NCBI GenBank assembly: GCA_963675995.2
Contig: CAXXIY010000002.1
Coordinates: 1,116,001 to 1,180,000, forward strand
Length of the DNA: 64,000 bases
Direction: 5' to 3'
From: JAAFHB01 sp963675995
GTDB lineage: Bacteria; Bacteroidota; Bacteroidia; Bacteroidales; Prolixibacteraceae
Under the pieces are notes generated by a model that had not been told where the DNA came from, did no database searches, and saw only the letters and a program-made list of their open reading frames with translations. Positions 1-8,785 of the stretch are shown in pieces. Positions within the stretch are counted from its first letter, which is position 1. The number at the start of each line of letters is the position of its first letter. The translations under genes were made by a program, and so were the position numbers.

Positions 1-2
1 TC

Positions 3-890
3 ACCGCCGCTATATATGCAGCACGTGCCAATCTTTCTCCCGTAATGTATGAGGGATTGCAACCTGGTGGACAATTGACCACCACGACTGAAGTGGAGAA
101 TTTTCCCGGATACCCTCAAGGTATAACCGGTCCCGAAATGATGGAGGATCTCAAAAAGCAAGCCATGAGATTCGGCACAGATGTGCGCTGGGGATTAGCC
201 ACAGAAGCCGATTTCAGCGGAGGAGTTCATAAGATTACCATCGACAGTAACAAGGTGATCGAAGCCGATTCAGTAATTATTGCCACAGGGGCTACTGCCC
301 AGTATCTGGGAATTGCCGATGAGACCAAATATGCCGGCTCGGGCGTTTCAGCCTGTGCAACCTGTGATGGATTTTTCTACCGCGGAAAGGATGTCGCAGT
401 TGTTGGAGGGGGCGATACAGCCTGTGAAGAGGCGATCTACCTGGCCGGATTATGCCGGAAAGTTTACCTGATTGTCCGTCGTGACGTTTTAAGAGCCTCG
501 AAAGTGATGCAGGACAGGACCATGAAAACACCTAATATTGAGATATTGTGGAAACACCAGACCAAGGGTTTGTTTGGCGACGGCGTTGTTGAAGGGGTTA
601 CGCTTGTCAAACATAAAGGAGAAGCTGATGAGTCAGAGGTGAAAATCAGTGTCGATGGTTTCTTCCTCGCTATTGGTCATGTACCCAATTCGGGAATTTT
701 CAAACCATTTATCGACACCGATGAGGTGGGATATATCAAGACGATCGGCGATTCTTCAAAAACAAATGTAGAGGGTGTCTTTGCCTGTGGTGATGTGATG
801 GATCCTAATTATAAACAGGCTGTTACTGCTGCCGGATCAGGTTGTAAGGCAGCTATGGATGCTGAAAGATACCTGTCTGAAAAACATTAA
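3..890 (+). CDS. trxB: Thioredoxin reductase TrxB (5' end missing)
   Basis: Cytoplasmic FAD enzyme that uses NADPH to reduce thioredoxin. The reading frame is open from base 3, where it encodes the AAIYAARA stretch that follows the FAD-binding GPAG motif of this family, so the gene starts before the window. The ATG at 45 is internal. Visible landmarks: the redox pair CATC (Cys codons near 358-370), the NADPH-binding GGGDTACEEA motif just after it, and the C-terminal FAD motif GVFACGDV followed by the conserved QAVTAAGSGC. Only roughly the first 10-20 residues are missing. It converges on the sialidase-like gene, with a palindrome between them. Identification is secure. Confidence 0.97.
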   Translation, partial: TAAIYAARANLSPVMYEGLQPGGQLTTTTEVENFPGYPQGITGPEMMEDLKKQAMRFGTDVRWGLATEADFSGGVHKITIDSNKVIEADSVIIATGATAQYLGIADETKYAGSGVSACATCDGFFYRGKDVAVVGGGDTACEEAIYLAGLCRKVYLIVRRDVLRASKVMQDRTMKTPNIEILWKHQTKGLFGDGVVEGVTLVKHKGEADESEVKISVDGFFLAIGHVPNSGIFKPFIDTDEVGYIKTIGDSSKTNVEGVFACGDVMDPNYKQAVTAAGSGCKAAMDAERYLSEKH

Positions 891-903
891 ATCATTGGAT
901 CAG

Positions 904-937
904 GTTGTAGAGACGTTGCATGCAGCGTCTCTACAAC
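904..937. terminator. Perfect inverted repeat between convergent genes
   Basis: Twelve-base arms at 904-915 and 926-937 (gttgtagagacg / cgtctctacaac) pair perfectly around a 10-base centre that contains tgcatgca. It lies 14 bases past the trxB stop and just before the end of the opposing gene, so it can terminate both. It is not followed by a strong T run. Its form resembles dispersed palindromes common in Bacteroidota, so it may also be a repeat family copy. Confidence 0.7.
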
Positions 938-944
938 ATGATTA

Positions 945-2360
945 TTAAAGAATAAGGGTGTATTTATAGGAATTCGCTGTCCAGGTATCATCTCCGCCAC
1001 CGTTTTCACCTAACCGCGTAAGGTAGATTTCCAGATTTTTATTCTCCCTGTCTTCCAAAAGTGAAAAATTTGAAAGCTGCAGGAACTCTGAATCATGGTT
1101 TGGATCACGGTCATCAATTATAGTAACACTCTCCTTCAGGAAGGATGGTCCTTTCTCATCAATCTCAACAATCTGCAGCGGATACCGGGGCAGATTTCCC
1201 TTTGGTGGCTCGTTGTTGATGTTCCCGACCCAGTAAAGCTTCCCTGTTTTTGAACTGCGTATGGTTTTGGAGATTGTTGCCGAAGAATAAAATTGTTCTC
1301 CATCATCATACTTCATATCTGTAACCTCATCCCAGGTAAATCCTCCATCTCCTGAAACAGAGAACCATTTCCTGCCCGGTGATTTTGTAATATCCAGCTT
1401 TGCATTTGAACCACGCATAATGAGGAGCAATTTACCATTTGTTAATTCGCTGATGTCAAGTTCTGTCAATCCACGTGTTGACACATGTCGGGGTATAAAT
1501 ACTGGTTTTGATCTCTTCCAGTCGTAATCCATTTTTTGGGGATTCCACTTTCCAATAAAGCAAATGGCCCCGGCCACGCACCCCTCCCTGTAGTTATTGG
1601 GAAAGATCGAAGGGTTCTTCTCATCCTCCTCATCACGGTAGGGGACAGGTATAGTCGCGCTAATGAGCAGTGAACCATTTTTTAAGACAATTGAATTGCC
1701 GATGTACATCTCATTTGTCTTTAGAAATTCCTGTTTTCCCCAATCCGAGGGATCGAAATCGGGTCCCTCTTCGTATTTAAGTTGGTGGTTTACTCCCCAT
1801 GTTTTACCATCGTCACCCGAGAGTTGATAATAACCATGGTCCCAAAACAGCCGGTTTCCTTTCCATATTTCCTTTAAAGCTACCTGAGGAGTTCCCTTGA
1901 ATATACGGTGAAAAACCGGCTTAATAAGTTGTCCAGAAACAGGATCATAGGTGACAGATCCGTTTTGGAAGGCTCCTCCGCTTTGTGTAAATTCCCCGTT
2001 GGATTGTGCCTGTTTTGGTTCTTCCACCCAATCAGACCAGGTGCGTCCGTTATCATCGGAGGTGCGCTTCATCACCGCTTCGTTCCAGTCACTTGATTGC
2101 ATATAGGACCGGAATTCTTCACGACGAAATCCACGATTGGTATAGTTCATGGTGGTTATCGGAGCCTTTCGTGGCTGCGTATACGGCACATAAATCTCTT
2201 TTTTTACATGGCAAACCGGCTTTCTCCCTTTTTTGTGGTGTCGATCGGCGCTTCCATTTATCCCAAAAATATTTTCAGGGAATATCGAAGTACCAATAAT
2301 TGATGCTAATCCGGCATAAGAACTCTTTTTTAAAAATGTGCGTCTGGCGATCGATGACAT
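945..2360 (-). CDS. Exported sialidase-like (BNR/Asp-box) protein
   Basis: Probable secreted six-bladed propeller of the sialidase superfamily, 471 aa. The ATG at 2360 is preferred because it puts a Tat-like leader (RRTFLKKSSYAGLASIIG) at the N-terminus; the longer frame to 2393 would need a TTG. Three Asp-box motifs are visible (SDDNGRTW, SGDDGKTW, SGDGGFTW), which mark blade turns. An arginine-rich segment (GFRREEFRS) and ITRGL/MRGSN-like patches could supply substrate-binding Arg residues, but I cannot assign the full sialidase catalytic set. It stands alone, with no sialic-acid catabolism genes near, so the substrate is unknown. A role as a generic exo-glycosidase-like or binding protein is equally possible. 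Confidence 0.8.
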   Translation of the reverse strand: MSSIARRTFLKKSSYAGLASIIGTSIFPENIFGINGSADRHHKKGRKPVCHVKKEIYVPYTQPRKAPITTMNYTNRGFRREEFRSYMQSSDWNEAVMKRTSDDNGRTWSDWVEEPKQAQSNGEFTQSGGAFQNGSVTYDPVSGQLIKPVFHRIFKGTPQVALKEIWKGNRLFWDHGYYQLSGDDGKTWGVNHQLKYEEGPDFDPSDWGKQEFLKTNEMYIGNSIVLKNGSLLISATIPVPYRDEEDEKNPSIFPNNYREGCVAGAICFIGKWNPQKMDYDWKRSKPVFIPRHVSTRGLTELDISELTNGKLLLIMRGSNAKLDITKSPGRKWFSVSGDGGFTWDEVTDMKYDDGEQFYSSATISKTIRSSKTGKLYWVGNINNEPPKGNLPRYPLQIVEIDEKGPSFLKESVTIIDDRDPNHDSEFLQLSNFSLLEDRENKNLEIYLTRLGENGGGDDTWTANSYKYTLIL

Positions 2361-2441
2361 AAATTTAATTTTTAACGATAAGGTGCGTTGCAATGTCTTT
2401 TGAGAGCTGTTTACAATAGAAACAAAAATACAGAATAGTAA

Positions 2442-5400
2442 TTAGTTTTTGTATGTCCCGGTGGCCTGCAAATATTTGGCTTTTTTAATCTTATAATTAC
2501 ATCTTGCTTCGGTTAAACTGTCGAGCGCGCCCTGATAAGAAGATTGTGCGTCAAGCAGATCGGACATGGTGAATACGCCTGCCTTGTAATTGTCGGAAGT
2601 TACTTTGAGATTTTCCCTCGCCTGTTCCACCGATTTGAGCGCAATCTTTATTTGGAAATGGCATTCGTTGAGCTCATTGTTCGCCTGCTCTATCTGAAGG
2701 GAAAGTAATTCAGAAGTTTCTGCCAACTTATTACGGGCGCTCTCTATCCTTGCCTGACTTTGTTTTAATTTATGCCGCTCTCCCCACCAGTCGGTAATGG
2801 GGATGCTTACCGTAGCAAAGGCTAATCCGTTTGTATTGTTACTTTTCATAGCATCAAAATAAAATCCCGTCACTCCAACAGCCAGTTGGGGAAGGTTTTC
2901 TCCGATCGTCATCTTTTTTTGAAGCTCCTCTGCATCAATAGCTTTGTTGAGCATTTTATATTCTGAACGGTTGGTTACGCCATTTTGTGAAGGGGAAGAT
3001 AATCCTGGAAGTAAATCCGGCTCGGGTTGTGAATCAGTCAGCATGAGATTAGTGTCGAATGCCATACCGATATGTTGGCATAAGGCATGCAGTGACAGAT
3101 TGATCCCGTTGTTCAATTTTAACAGATTTACTTCGAGTTCATTGCGCTTTAATTGAACTTTCAGCAAATCGGTACGTTGAACCAATCCCGCTTTTAAAGC
3201 TACATTTACATCGCGTTGGAGGGTATCGAGTAACCTCACATAGCTATCAAGCGTTTTAACCTTTTCGCGCAGGGTGATCACGGTCCAGTAGAGTTCTTCG
3301 GTCTTAACCATCACCTCTGTTGTTGTGAGGGTCTGCTTTTCGAGATTTATTTCGTATCCAACTTTGGCCAGTTTGTTCCCATTTACAATTTGACCACCTG
3401 CAAATACGGGCTGTGTTACCATGACGCTGGCCATATTCAAGTAGTCGAGCACATTAATTGGGATGGAAGGAATATAGGCAAACTGGTTTGCTGTAGCCAG
3501 GTTTGCCAGATTGCCATCATATACAGGCAGATTCATGGAAGGAATCGTCCCTTTTATTAAATAGTCGGACGACTTCATCGCAATTGCAGTGGCGCTGGCT
3601 TTAGGGAAGTAATGGGTAAATGCTGCTTTCTTTTGCTCGGCTGACTGTATCACATCGTAGCTTGCTTCCTTAATTTTATGATTATTCCGTAGTGCAAGGT
3701 TTTTGCATGAATCAAGGCTCAATGTCTGGGCTTCCGTATTGACAGCGAATAACGAAAGGATAATTATCATTACTGTCAAAATACTTTTATTTACATGTTT
3801 GCGGGGAGTTTCAGGCGGAACAGACCATAGGTTATTCTTCGTTTTTGACCTGTCGGTGTACGCCAGAGAATAGAGTATAGGAAGGATATAAAGTGTTAAT
3901 AGCATTGATATTAACAATCCGAAACAAATCACGGTACCAACCGGACCCCAAAGTGAAGAGCGGCTCATAATCATTGGAATAACTCCAGCTGATGCTGCAG
4001 CAGAAGTAAGAAAAATAGGTCTCATCCTACGTTTACCTGCTGCAATGGCTGCTTCGCGTGTTGGCATGTTGTTCTTTCCCTTCAGCTCCCGGGCATAATC
4101 AATTAATATGATGCCATTACGCACCACCATACCGCATAGGCTTATGATACCGATGAAGGCGGTGGTGCTAAAGGGATACCCCATTAGTTTTAAACCAATT
4201 GCCGTTCCCGGAAGTGCCAGAAGCATAGTCGACATAATGATGAGTGAAAGCTTGACTGTCTTAAATTGGAATAAAATGATAAAGAATATTAAAACAATAC
4301 TCAGGCCCAGTGCAAAAGCCATTGGTACAAAGGTCTCCAGCTGACCTTCGTAATCGCCACCATAGTTTATTCTCGTTCCTTCGGGAAGTCTCAACTTTTC
4401 TATTTGCAAACGCATTTCATCGAATATAGCAGAAGCCATTTCCTTTGAATCGTTATCAATTCTGATGGTAAGGGTTCGTGTTCCGTTGCGGTGAACAATG
4501 GTTCCTTCTGTCCATTCAGGAGTGAAACTGGCGAATGAGCGTAATGGTAAAGCTACATAGCTGGATGAAGAGTTGATGTACTGATTGGCAAGGGTGTTGA
4601 TGTTTTTGATCCCTTTAGTATCCTGCGAGAGACGCACCTGAACAGGATAATCGTTTTCCCAGATGGTGGTTAGCGGCAGGCCATCCAGGCCGATCATGAG
4701 TGAAGTGGAAACAAGCCCTTTGGAATATCCCTGGCGGTTGGCTTTGTCACGGTCGATGTTCACTTTAATGCTTTGGCGCTGTTGGTCCCAATCGTCGCGC
4801 GACCAGGCAATGTATTTTGTCCTCTTAATAATCTCATATATATCACCCTCCACCTTACGGATATCCTTAATTGAATCGGATGAAATACGAATCTCAACAG
4901 GAGCTACGGAAGGTTGCATAGCCAGGATTTTCCATTTGACGTGTGCATTGGCAAAACTATCGGAATAATTCGGACTGTATTTGTTTACAATTTGGCGGGT
5001 AGCCTCATTCGATTCTGTATTTACAAGTAATTGCCCGTAATTGGAAGATGGCATATTTGGGGCATATACTGTATGAAATCGTGGCGAACTGGTTCCAATA
5101 AAGCTGGTCACATTGGTTACTAATTTTTCTTTCATCAGAACATTCTCCAGACTATCAACCACCTTAGCCGTACTTTCGAGCGATGAACCCGTAGGCAAAT
5201 AGACCTCAATGGCAAACTGGTTGCGTTCCATCTCAGGAAACAACTGTTGATCAAGTCCTTTGAAAATGATAACAGCTGCCAAAATGGTGACAAGCCCAAT
5301 CAGAAGAACGGTTTTAGGAAATTTAAACGCCTTTTCCAGTGACAAATCGAACCAACCCTGAAGTTTATCCAGGAATGAATTACCTGATTTATCGGAATTT

Positions 5401-6908
5401 GGGTTGATTAACCCTTTTTTTATGAAAACAAAATTTAAGTAAGGTACTAAAAGGACAGCAACAAGAACTGATACCACCAAAGCGATAGTTACCACGATAG
5501 GAAGTGATTCCATAAATTCACCAGCAGTGCCGGGAACCATAAACCCAAGTGGGATATAGGCAGCCATAATTGCCAAAGTAGCCGTCAGTATTGGTGTAAG
5601 CAATTCTTTGGCACTTTTGATCGCTGCATGCCATGGTGAAATTCCATGATCAATCTTTTCGACATGGTTATCAATTACGACAATAGAATTGTCCACGATC
5701 ATCCCCAATACCAAAATCAGGGCAGCCAACGATACCGTATGGAGTTCGACACCAAAAAAGTAAAGTGCACACAACGTGATGAGTACAGCAATGGGTACCG
5801 TAATTGCGGCAACCGAAGCCACCCGCAAGGGAAGTAATATCATGGTCACCAATATTACAGCAATAATGGCGATGAGGAATTCCTTCATAAAATCGGAAAC
5901 CGACTCTTCAACATATTTAGGTAATTCCGATATTTTAGAAATAGTGATCTCATGGGAAGAATACTTCTGGAAATTTGCTATCGCTTTATCAACCTCCTCG
6001 CCAAATTCTACAATGTTATTGCCTGTCTGCATTTCGAGCGAAAGAAGTATGGTTTTCCTGCCATTTTGTTTGATATAACTTTCCGGTTCTTCGTAACGCC
6101 GCTCAATGGATGCTATGTTTTTTAACCGTACTACATTTCCACGTGGATCAGAGTAAACAATCTGATCGGCTAAATCTTTTTCCGATTCAAAGTTGGCTGG
6201 TAAATGGACTGGCAGATTAGTTTTACTATCTTTCAATTCGCTTGCAAAATTGACCATCCCATTCATCTGATAGGAACTTAACAATGAAATTGATTTGATA
6301 TTGTATTCATTCAGCAATTCGGGCTTCACGTTTACAAATATCTTCTCCTTCTGTAATCCGTAATGTTTTATCTTTGAGGTGGCAGGGATCTTCCGGCATT
6401 CGGCTTCGAGCTTTTTTAACTCCTGTTCCATCTCCTTATAACTTTTGGTGTCGGAAGATAGGGTAATCAATAGTGCAGAGGTGTCGCCGAAGTCGGAATT
6501 GGCAATCAATGCCAATACTCCAAGGGGAAGGGTAGATTTGAGTTCATTCAATCCATGTTTTAGTTTAGACCAAAACTGGTCAGCATTTTTAACATTGTCG
6601 TTTAATTCGACAAAAATGTACATCATCCCCTCTTTCGATTGCGAATAGGTTTTCGACTTTTTAACTTCCTTATATCCGAAAATGTAGTTTTCGACCACCT
6701 TGGTGAGTTGTGCTTCTACTTCAGCAGAAGTTGCACCCGGATATACACCGACAATAACTCCTTGTCGGATTGTAAATTGCGGAAATTCATTTCGTGGCAT
6801 CTTTTTTAATGCTACAACTCCGATGAGCATAAGCACTACAGAAAGAATGATAATGATATTATGATTCCGCATTGCGACCTCAATAAATCCAGTCTTTTTG
6901 TGTCTCAT
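2442..6908 (-). CDS. RND efflux permease fused to TolC-type outer-membrane factor
   Basis: A 1488-aa polypeptide. Residues 1-1030 form an inner-membrane RND pump of the HAE1/AcrB type: 12 predicted membrane segments, two large periplasmic loops, the TM4 proton-relay region GMIVDNSIVVID, and TM10 GMVVRNGIILID (Arg where AcrB has Lys940). Residues from about 1063 to the end form an outer-membrane factor (TolC/OEP): paired coiled-coil repeats with LALRNNHKI near the start and YKAGVFTMSDLLDAQ near the end. Between them lies a signal-peptide-like segment (about 1041-1062, ending NTEAQ). The RND C-terminus is cytoplasmic, so this segment could re-export the channel domain and be cut there. It starts 1 base after the adaptor gene's stop, in a TetR operon. 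Substrate unknown; probably drugs, solvents or bile-like compounds. Confidence 0.93.
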   Translation of the reverse strand: MRHKKTGFIEVAMRNHNIIIILSVVLMLIGVVALKKMPRNEFPQFTIRQGVIVGVYPGATSAEVEAQLTKVVENYIFGYKEVKKSKTYSQSKEGMMYIFVELNDNVKNADQFWSKLKHGLNELKSTLPLGVLALIANSDFGDTSALLITLSSDTKSYKEMEQELKKLEAECRKIPATSKIKHYGLQKEKIFVNVKPELLNEYNIKSISLLSSYQMNGMVNFASELKDSKTNLPVHLPANFESEKDLADQIVYSDPRGNVVRLKNIASIERRYEEPESYIKQNGRKTILLSLEMQTGNNIVEFGEEVDKAIANFQKYSSHEITISKISELPKYVEESVSDFMKEFLIAIIAVILVTMILLPLRVASVAAITVPIAVLITLCALYFFGVELHTVSLAALILVLGMIVDNSIVVIDNHVEKIDHGISPWHAAIKSAKELLTPILTATLAIMAAYIPLGFMVPGTAGEFMESLPIVVTIALVVSVLVAVLLVPYLNFVFIKKGLINPNSDKSGNSFLDKLQGWFDLSLEKAFKFPKTVLLIGLVTILAAVIIFKGLDQQLFPEMERNQFAIEVYLPTGSSLESTAKVVDSLENVLMKEKLVTNVTSFIGTSSPRFHTVYAPNMPSSNYGQLLVNTESNEATRQIVNKYSPNYSDSFANAHVKWKILAMQPSVAPVEIRISSDSIKDIRKVEGDIYEIIKRTKYIAWSRDDWDQQRQSIKVNIDRDKANRQGYSKGLVSTSLMIGLDGLPLTTIWENDYPVQVRLSQDTKGIKNINTLANQYINSSSSYVALPLRSFASFTPEWTEGTIVHRNGTRTLTIRIDNDSKEMASAIFDEMRLQIEKLRLPEGTRINYGGDYEGQLETFVPMAFALGLSIVLIFFIILFQFKTVKLSLIIMSTMLLALPGTAIGLKLMGYPFSTTAFIGIISLCGMVVRNGIILIDYARELKGKNNMPTREAAIAAGKRRMRPIFLTSAAASAGVIPMIMSRSSLWGPVGTVICFGLLISMLLTLYILPILYSLAYTDRSKTKNNLWSVPPETPRKHVNKSILTVMIIILSLFAVNTEAQTLSLDSCKNLALRNNHKIKEASYDVIQSAEQKKAAFTHYFPKASATAIAMKSSDYLIKGTIPSMNLPVYDGNLANLATANQFAYIPSIPINVLDYLNMASVMVTQPVFAGGQIVNGNKLAKVGYEINLEKQTLTTTEVMVKTEELYWTVITLREKVKTLDSYVRLLDTLQRDVNVALKAGLVQRTDLLKVQLKRNELEVNLLKLNNGINLSLHALCQHIGMAFDTNLMLTDSQPEPDLLPGLSSPSQNGVTNRSEYKMLNKAIDAEELQKKMTIGENLPQLAVGVTGFYFDAMKSNNTNGLAFATVSIPITDWWGERHKLKQSQARIESARNKLAETSELLSLQIEQANNELNECHFQIKIALKSVEQARENLKVTSDNYKAGVFTMSDLLDAQSSYQGALDSLTEARCNYKIKKAKYLQATGTYKN

Positions 6909-6909
6909 C

Positions 6910-7941
6910 TTATAAACTAATTAAGCTATTATCCGACAATTTTTCTTTTCCTTCAGTCACAATTATTTGTCCTTGAGTTAATCCGGTCAATACTTCCAGT
7001 TTGTCGCTGTTGTAGTAACCTGTTTTTATAATTTGTTTTTTTACTGTTTTTCGGTTTGAATCAACTACGAAGACATAGTTGTTGCCTTCGGGATCTTTAG
7101 ATACGCTTTGGTAGGGGACCAAAACCATCGCCTTTTCTGTTTTCAGGTTGAGGATTACGTCGCATACCATGCCTGGTTTAAGTTCGAGATTTTGATTTCT
7201 GATGGTTATTTTAGCCTCGTATGTACGCGAAAAAGCATCTGCAACAGGACTTAAATTGGTTATTTCACCTTCGAATTGTTTATTATTCAGGGCAGAAACA
7301 ACAGCGCTCGCAATGTCGCCTTTTTTGATTTTGCCTATTTCGTTTTCGGGAACGGCGATTTTCACGTAAACGGTTGTGATTTCTACTAAATCGAAAGGGG
7401 AGGAGGTAAGCGCGATTGATGACATACCGGGTTCGATATTGCGACGTCCGATTATACCATTTACCGGAGCACGCATCGAGCATTTATCGAGGTTATTCTT
7501 CGATAGGTCGAGGGATGCTTTTGCCTGGGCAAGGTTTGTTTCCATCTCTACCCATTTGATTTCCGACAAACTTCCCTGGTCGTGAACTGTTTTTAACCGG
7601 TTGTAAGCATCAAGGGCCTGCTGATATTTTGAATGGGTAATTTCTAACATATTCTGATTGTCGCTTTTATCAATTGTTGCCAGTAACTGACCTTTTTTTA
7701 CCGCATCACCCGCATCAACGAATACCTTTTCAACTGTTCCTGTAGTTTGAAAGTTGAGGGGAATGGTTTGGGAGGCTTCGACAGTCCCGCTATATCGCAG
7801 ATTTACTTCCATTCGTTCAGATTTTACTTCCGAAACGGTAACATTGATACGTCTTTCCACAACCGGCTTTTCTGGGTTTGGTCTATGATTACATCCTGTA
7901 AGCATGACAATTATGATTGCCGGATAAAATGCTGTTTTCAT
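6910..7941 (-). CDS. RND periplasmic adaptor (membrane fusion) lipoprotein
   Basis: AcrA/MexA-type adaptor, 343 aa, linking the inner-membrane pump to the outer-membrane channel. The N-terminus has a lipobox (VMLTGC, Cys at residue 17). A split lipoyl (biotinyl-like) domain is visible as GTVEKVFVDAGDAVKKGQLLATID and later MRAPVNGIIGRRNIEPG, on either side of a helical hairpin (about residues 95-150). Beta-barrel and membrane-proximal domains follow. It is translated just before the RND-channel fusion (1-base gap), so the two genes encode the full tripartite pump. The TetR operator lies about 40-60 bases upstream of the ATG. Confidence 0.94.
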   Translation of the reverse strand: MKTAFYPAIIIVMLTGCNHRPNPEKPVVERRINVTVSEVKSERMEVNLRYSGTVEASQTIPLNFQTTGTVEKVFVDAGDAVKKGQLLATIDKSDNQNMLEITHSKYQQALDAYNRLKTVHDQGSLSEIKWVEMETNLAQAKASLDLSKNNLDKCSMRAPVNGIIGRRNIEPGMSSIALTSSPFDLVEITTVYVKIAVPENEIGKIKKGDIASAVVSALNNKQFEGEITNLSPVADAFSRTYEAKITIRNQNLELKPGMVCDVILNLKTEKAMVLVPYQSVSKDPEGNNYVFVVDSNRKTVKKQIIKTGYYNSDKLEVLTGLTQGQIIVTEGKEKLSDNSLISL

Positions 7942-7980
7942 TTTTTATAAATTAAAGTAATTAATTGTTTTTTTGATTGA

Positions 7981-7999
7981 ATACTGAACGATCAGTATG
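7981..7999. promoter_or_regulatory. Putative TetR operator ahead of the efflux genes
   Basis: A perfect palindrome atactga-acga-tcagtat (7981-7998), about 40 bases upstream of the adaptor ATG at 7941. The 19-mer atactgaacgatcagtatg matches 17 of 19 bases with the site upstream of tetR (8638-8656). A second shared block, gtatgcaaaga (8007-8017), also recurs at the tetR site. On the minus strand it gives a CTTTGCATAC promoter-like box just upstream of this operator. Binding here would block transcription of the pump genes. Confidence 0.75.
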
Positions 8000-8041
8000 T
8001 TTTAGAGTATGCAAAGAATGATTTTGAAGATCATTCAAAAA

Positions 8042-8629
8042 TTAAATTTTAAGTATCTTATAAAGTTCATACATTTGGTCACGCATCGAGTCAATAGCCA
8101 GTTGTGGTGAATTATTATGCAATAAATTTGGCGCCATACCCATACTGATTGAAAAAAAATTGGCAGCCATATAAGATGTATTAATATCCTTCCTGATTTC
8201 GCCAAGTGCAATGGCGTTATCCATTATGGTTTTTATTTTTTCAATTTCATTTGTAAAAAGGTTCTCCTTTTCACTGGCGAATCCCGGATAGTGCCTGAAG
8301 GCATCAATGATAAGCGAGATATAATTGATAGGTACAAATGTGGGTACCTCTCCGAAGATACCATGAATAATTTTCCTGGTATGATTAATGCTTTCTTCTA
8401 TAAATTGGGCCAACGTAATCTTCGTATTTGAAATATTTAATTCGTTAATTATTAAATATTTATCAATTACGGCCTTAAAAAGATTCTCTTTATTGGTAAA
8501 ATGATGGTAAAGTGCCCCCTTTGTAAAACCAATGGCTTTACTGATGTCGCTGATGGATACGGCTTCATAGCTGCGACTTAAAAACAGGCTATAGGCCTGG
8601 TCTACAATAAACTCTTTTGTGTCACTCAT
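8042..8629 (-). CDS. TetR/AcrR family transcriptional repressor
   Basis: 195-aa regulator, probably repressing itself and the downstream pump genes. The N-terminal DNA-binding domain is clear: SISDISKAIGFTKGALYHHFTNKENLF carries the typical TetR helix-turn-helix. The C-terminal part is a helical ligand-binding domain with no recognisable ligand signature. The ATG at 8629 is chosen because the longer frame (to 8659) would start at TTG inside the operator palindrome and promoter. It is transcribed in the same direction as the adaptor and RND-channel genes, with a 100-base gap that contains its second operator. Confidence 0.92.
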   Translation of the reverse strand: MSDTKEFIVDQAYSLFLSRSYEAVSISDISKAIGFTKGALYHHFTNKENLFKAVIDKYLIINELNISNTKITLAQFIEESINHTRKIIHGIFGEVPTFVPINYISLIIDAFRHYPGFASEKENLFTNEIEKIKTIMDNAIALGEIRKDINTSYMAANFFSISMGMAPNLLHNNSPQLAIDSMRDQMYELYKILKI

Positions 8630-8664
8630 ATCTTTGCATACTGAACGATTGGTATGCAAAGATA
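8629..8664 (-). promoter_or_regulatory. Autoregulatory TetR operator overlapping the tetR promoter
   Basis: Thirteen-base arms pair perfectly: 8629-8641 (tatctttgcatac) and 8652-8664 (gtatgcaaagata), with a 10-base centre. The outer right arm, read on the minus strand, is TATCTTTG (8664-8657), an exact match to the Bacteroidota -7 consensus TAnnTTTG. A repressor bound here would sit on the promoter. The inner left half (atactgaacga) is shared with the operator at 7981-7999. Confidence 0.75.
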
Positions 8665-8785
8665 GCCGTTATATTTTATATTCATCTTCTTTATGAAAAA
8701 AATAGAATATGCACTGTAGGTGGTCTTCATTTCAGATCCGGCATTTGTTCCGGTTTTGAAATGATTTTAGTTATTTATCCTGGAA

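Noticed and set aside
945..2360. Sialic-acid utilisation locus
   Set aside because: Only a lone sialidase-like gene is present, with no SusCD, NanA, NanE or transporter next to it.
2442..6908. RND-channel fusion as an assembly artefact
   Set aside because: The frame is continuous through the junction with normal codon use, the signal-like linker makes topological sense, and such fusions are known in this phylum.
8630..8659. Upstream start of tetR at 8659
   Set aside because: It would need a TTG start inside the operator palindrome and -7 box; the ATG at 8629 fits the family.
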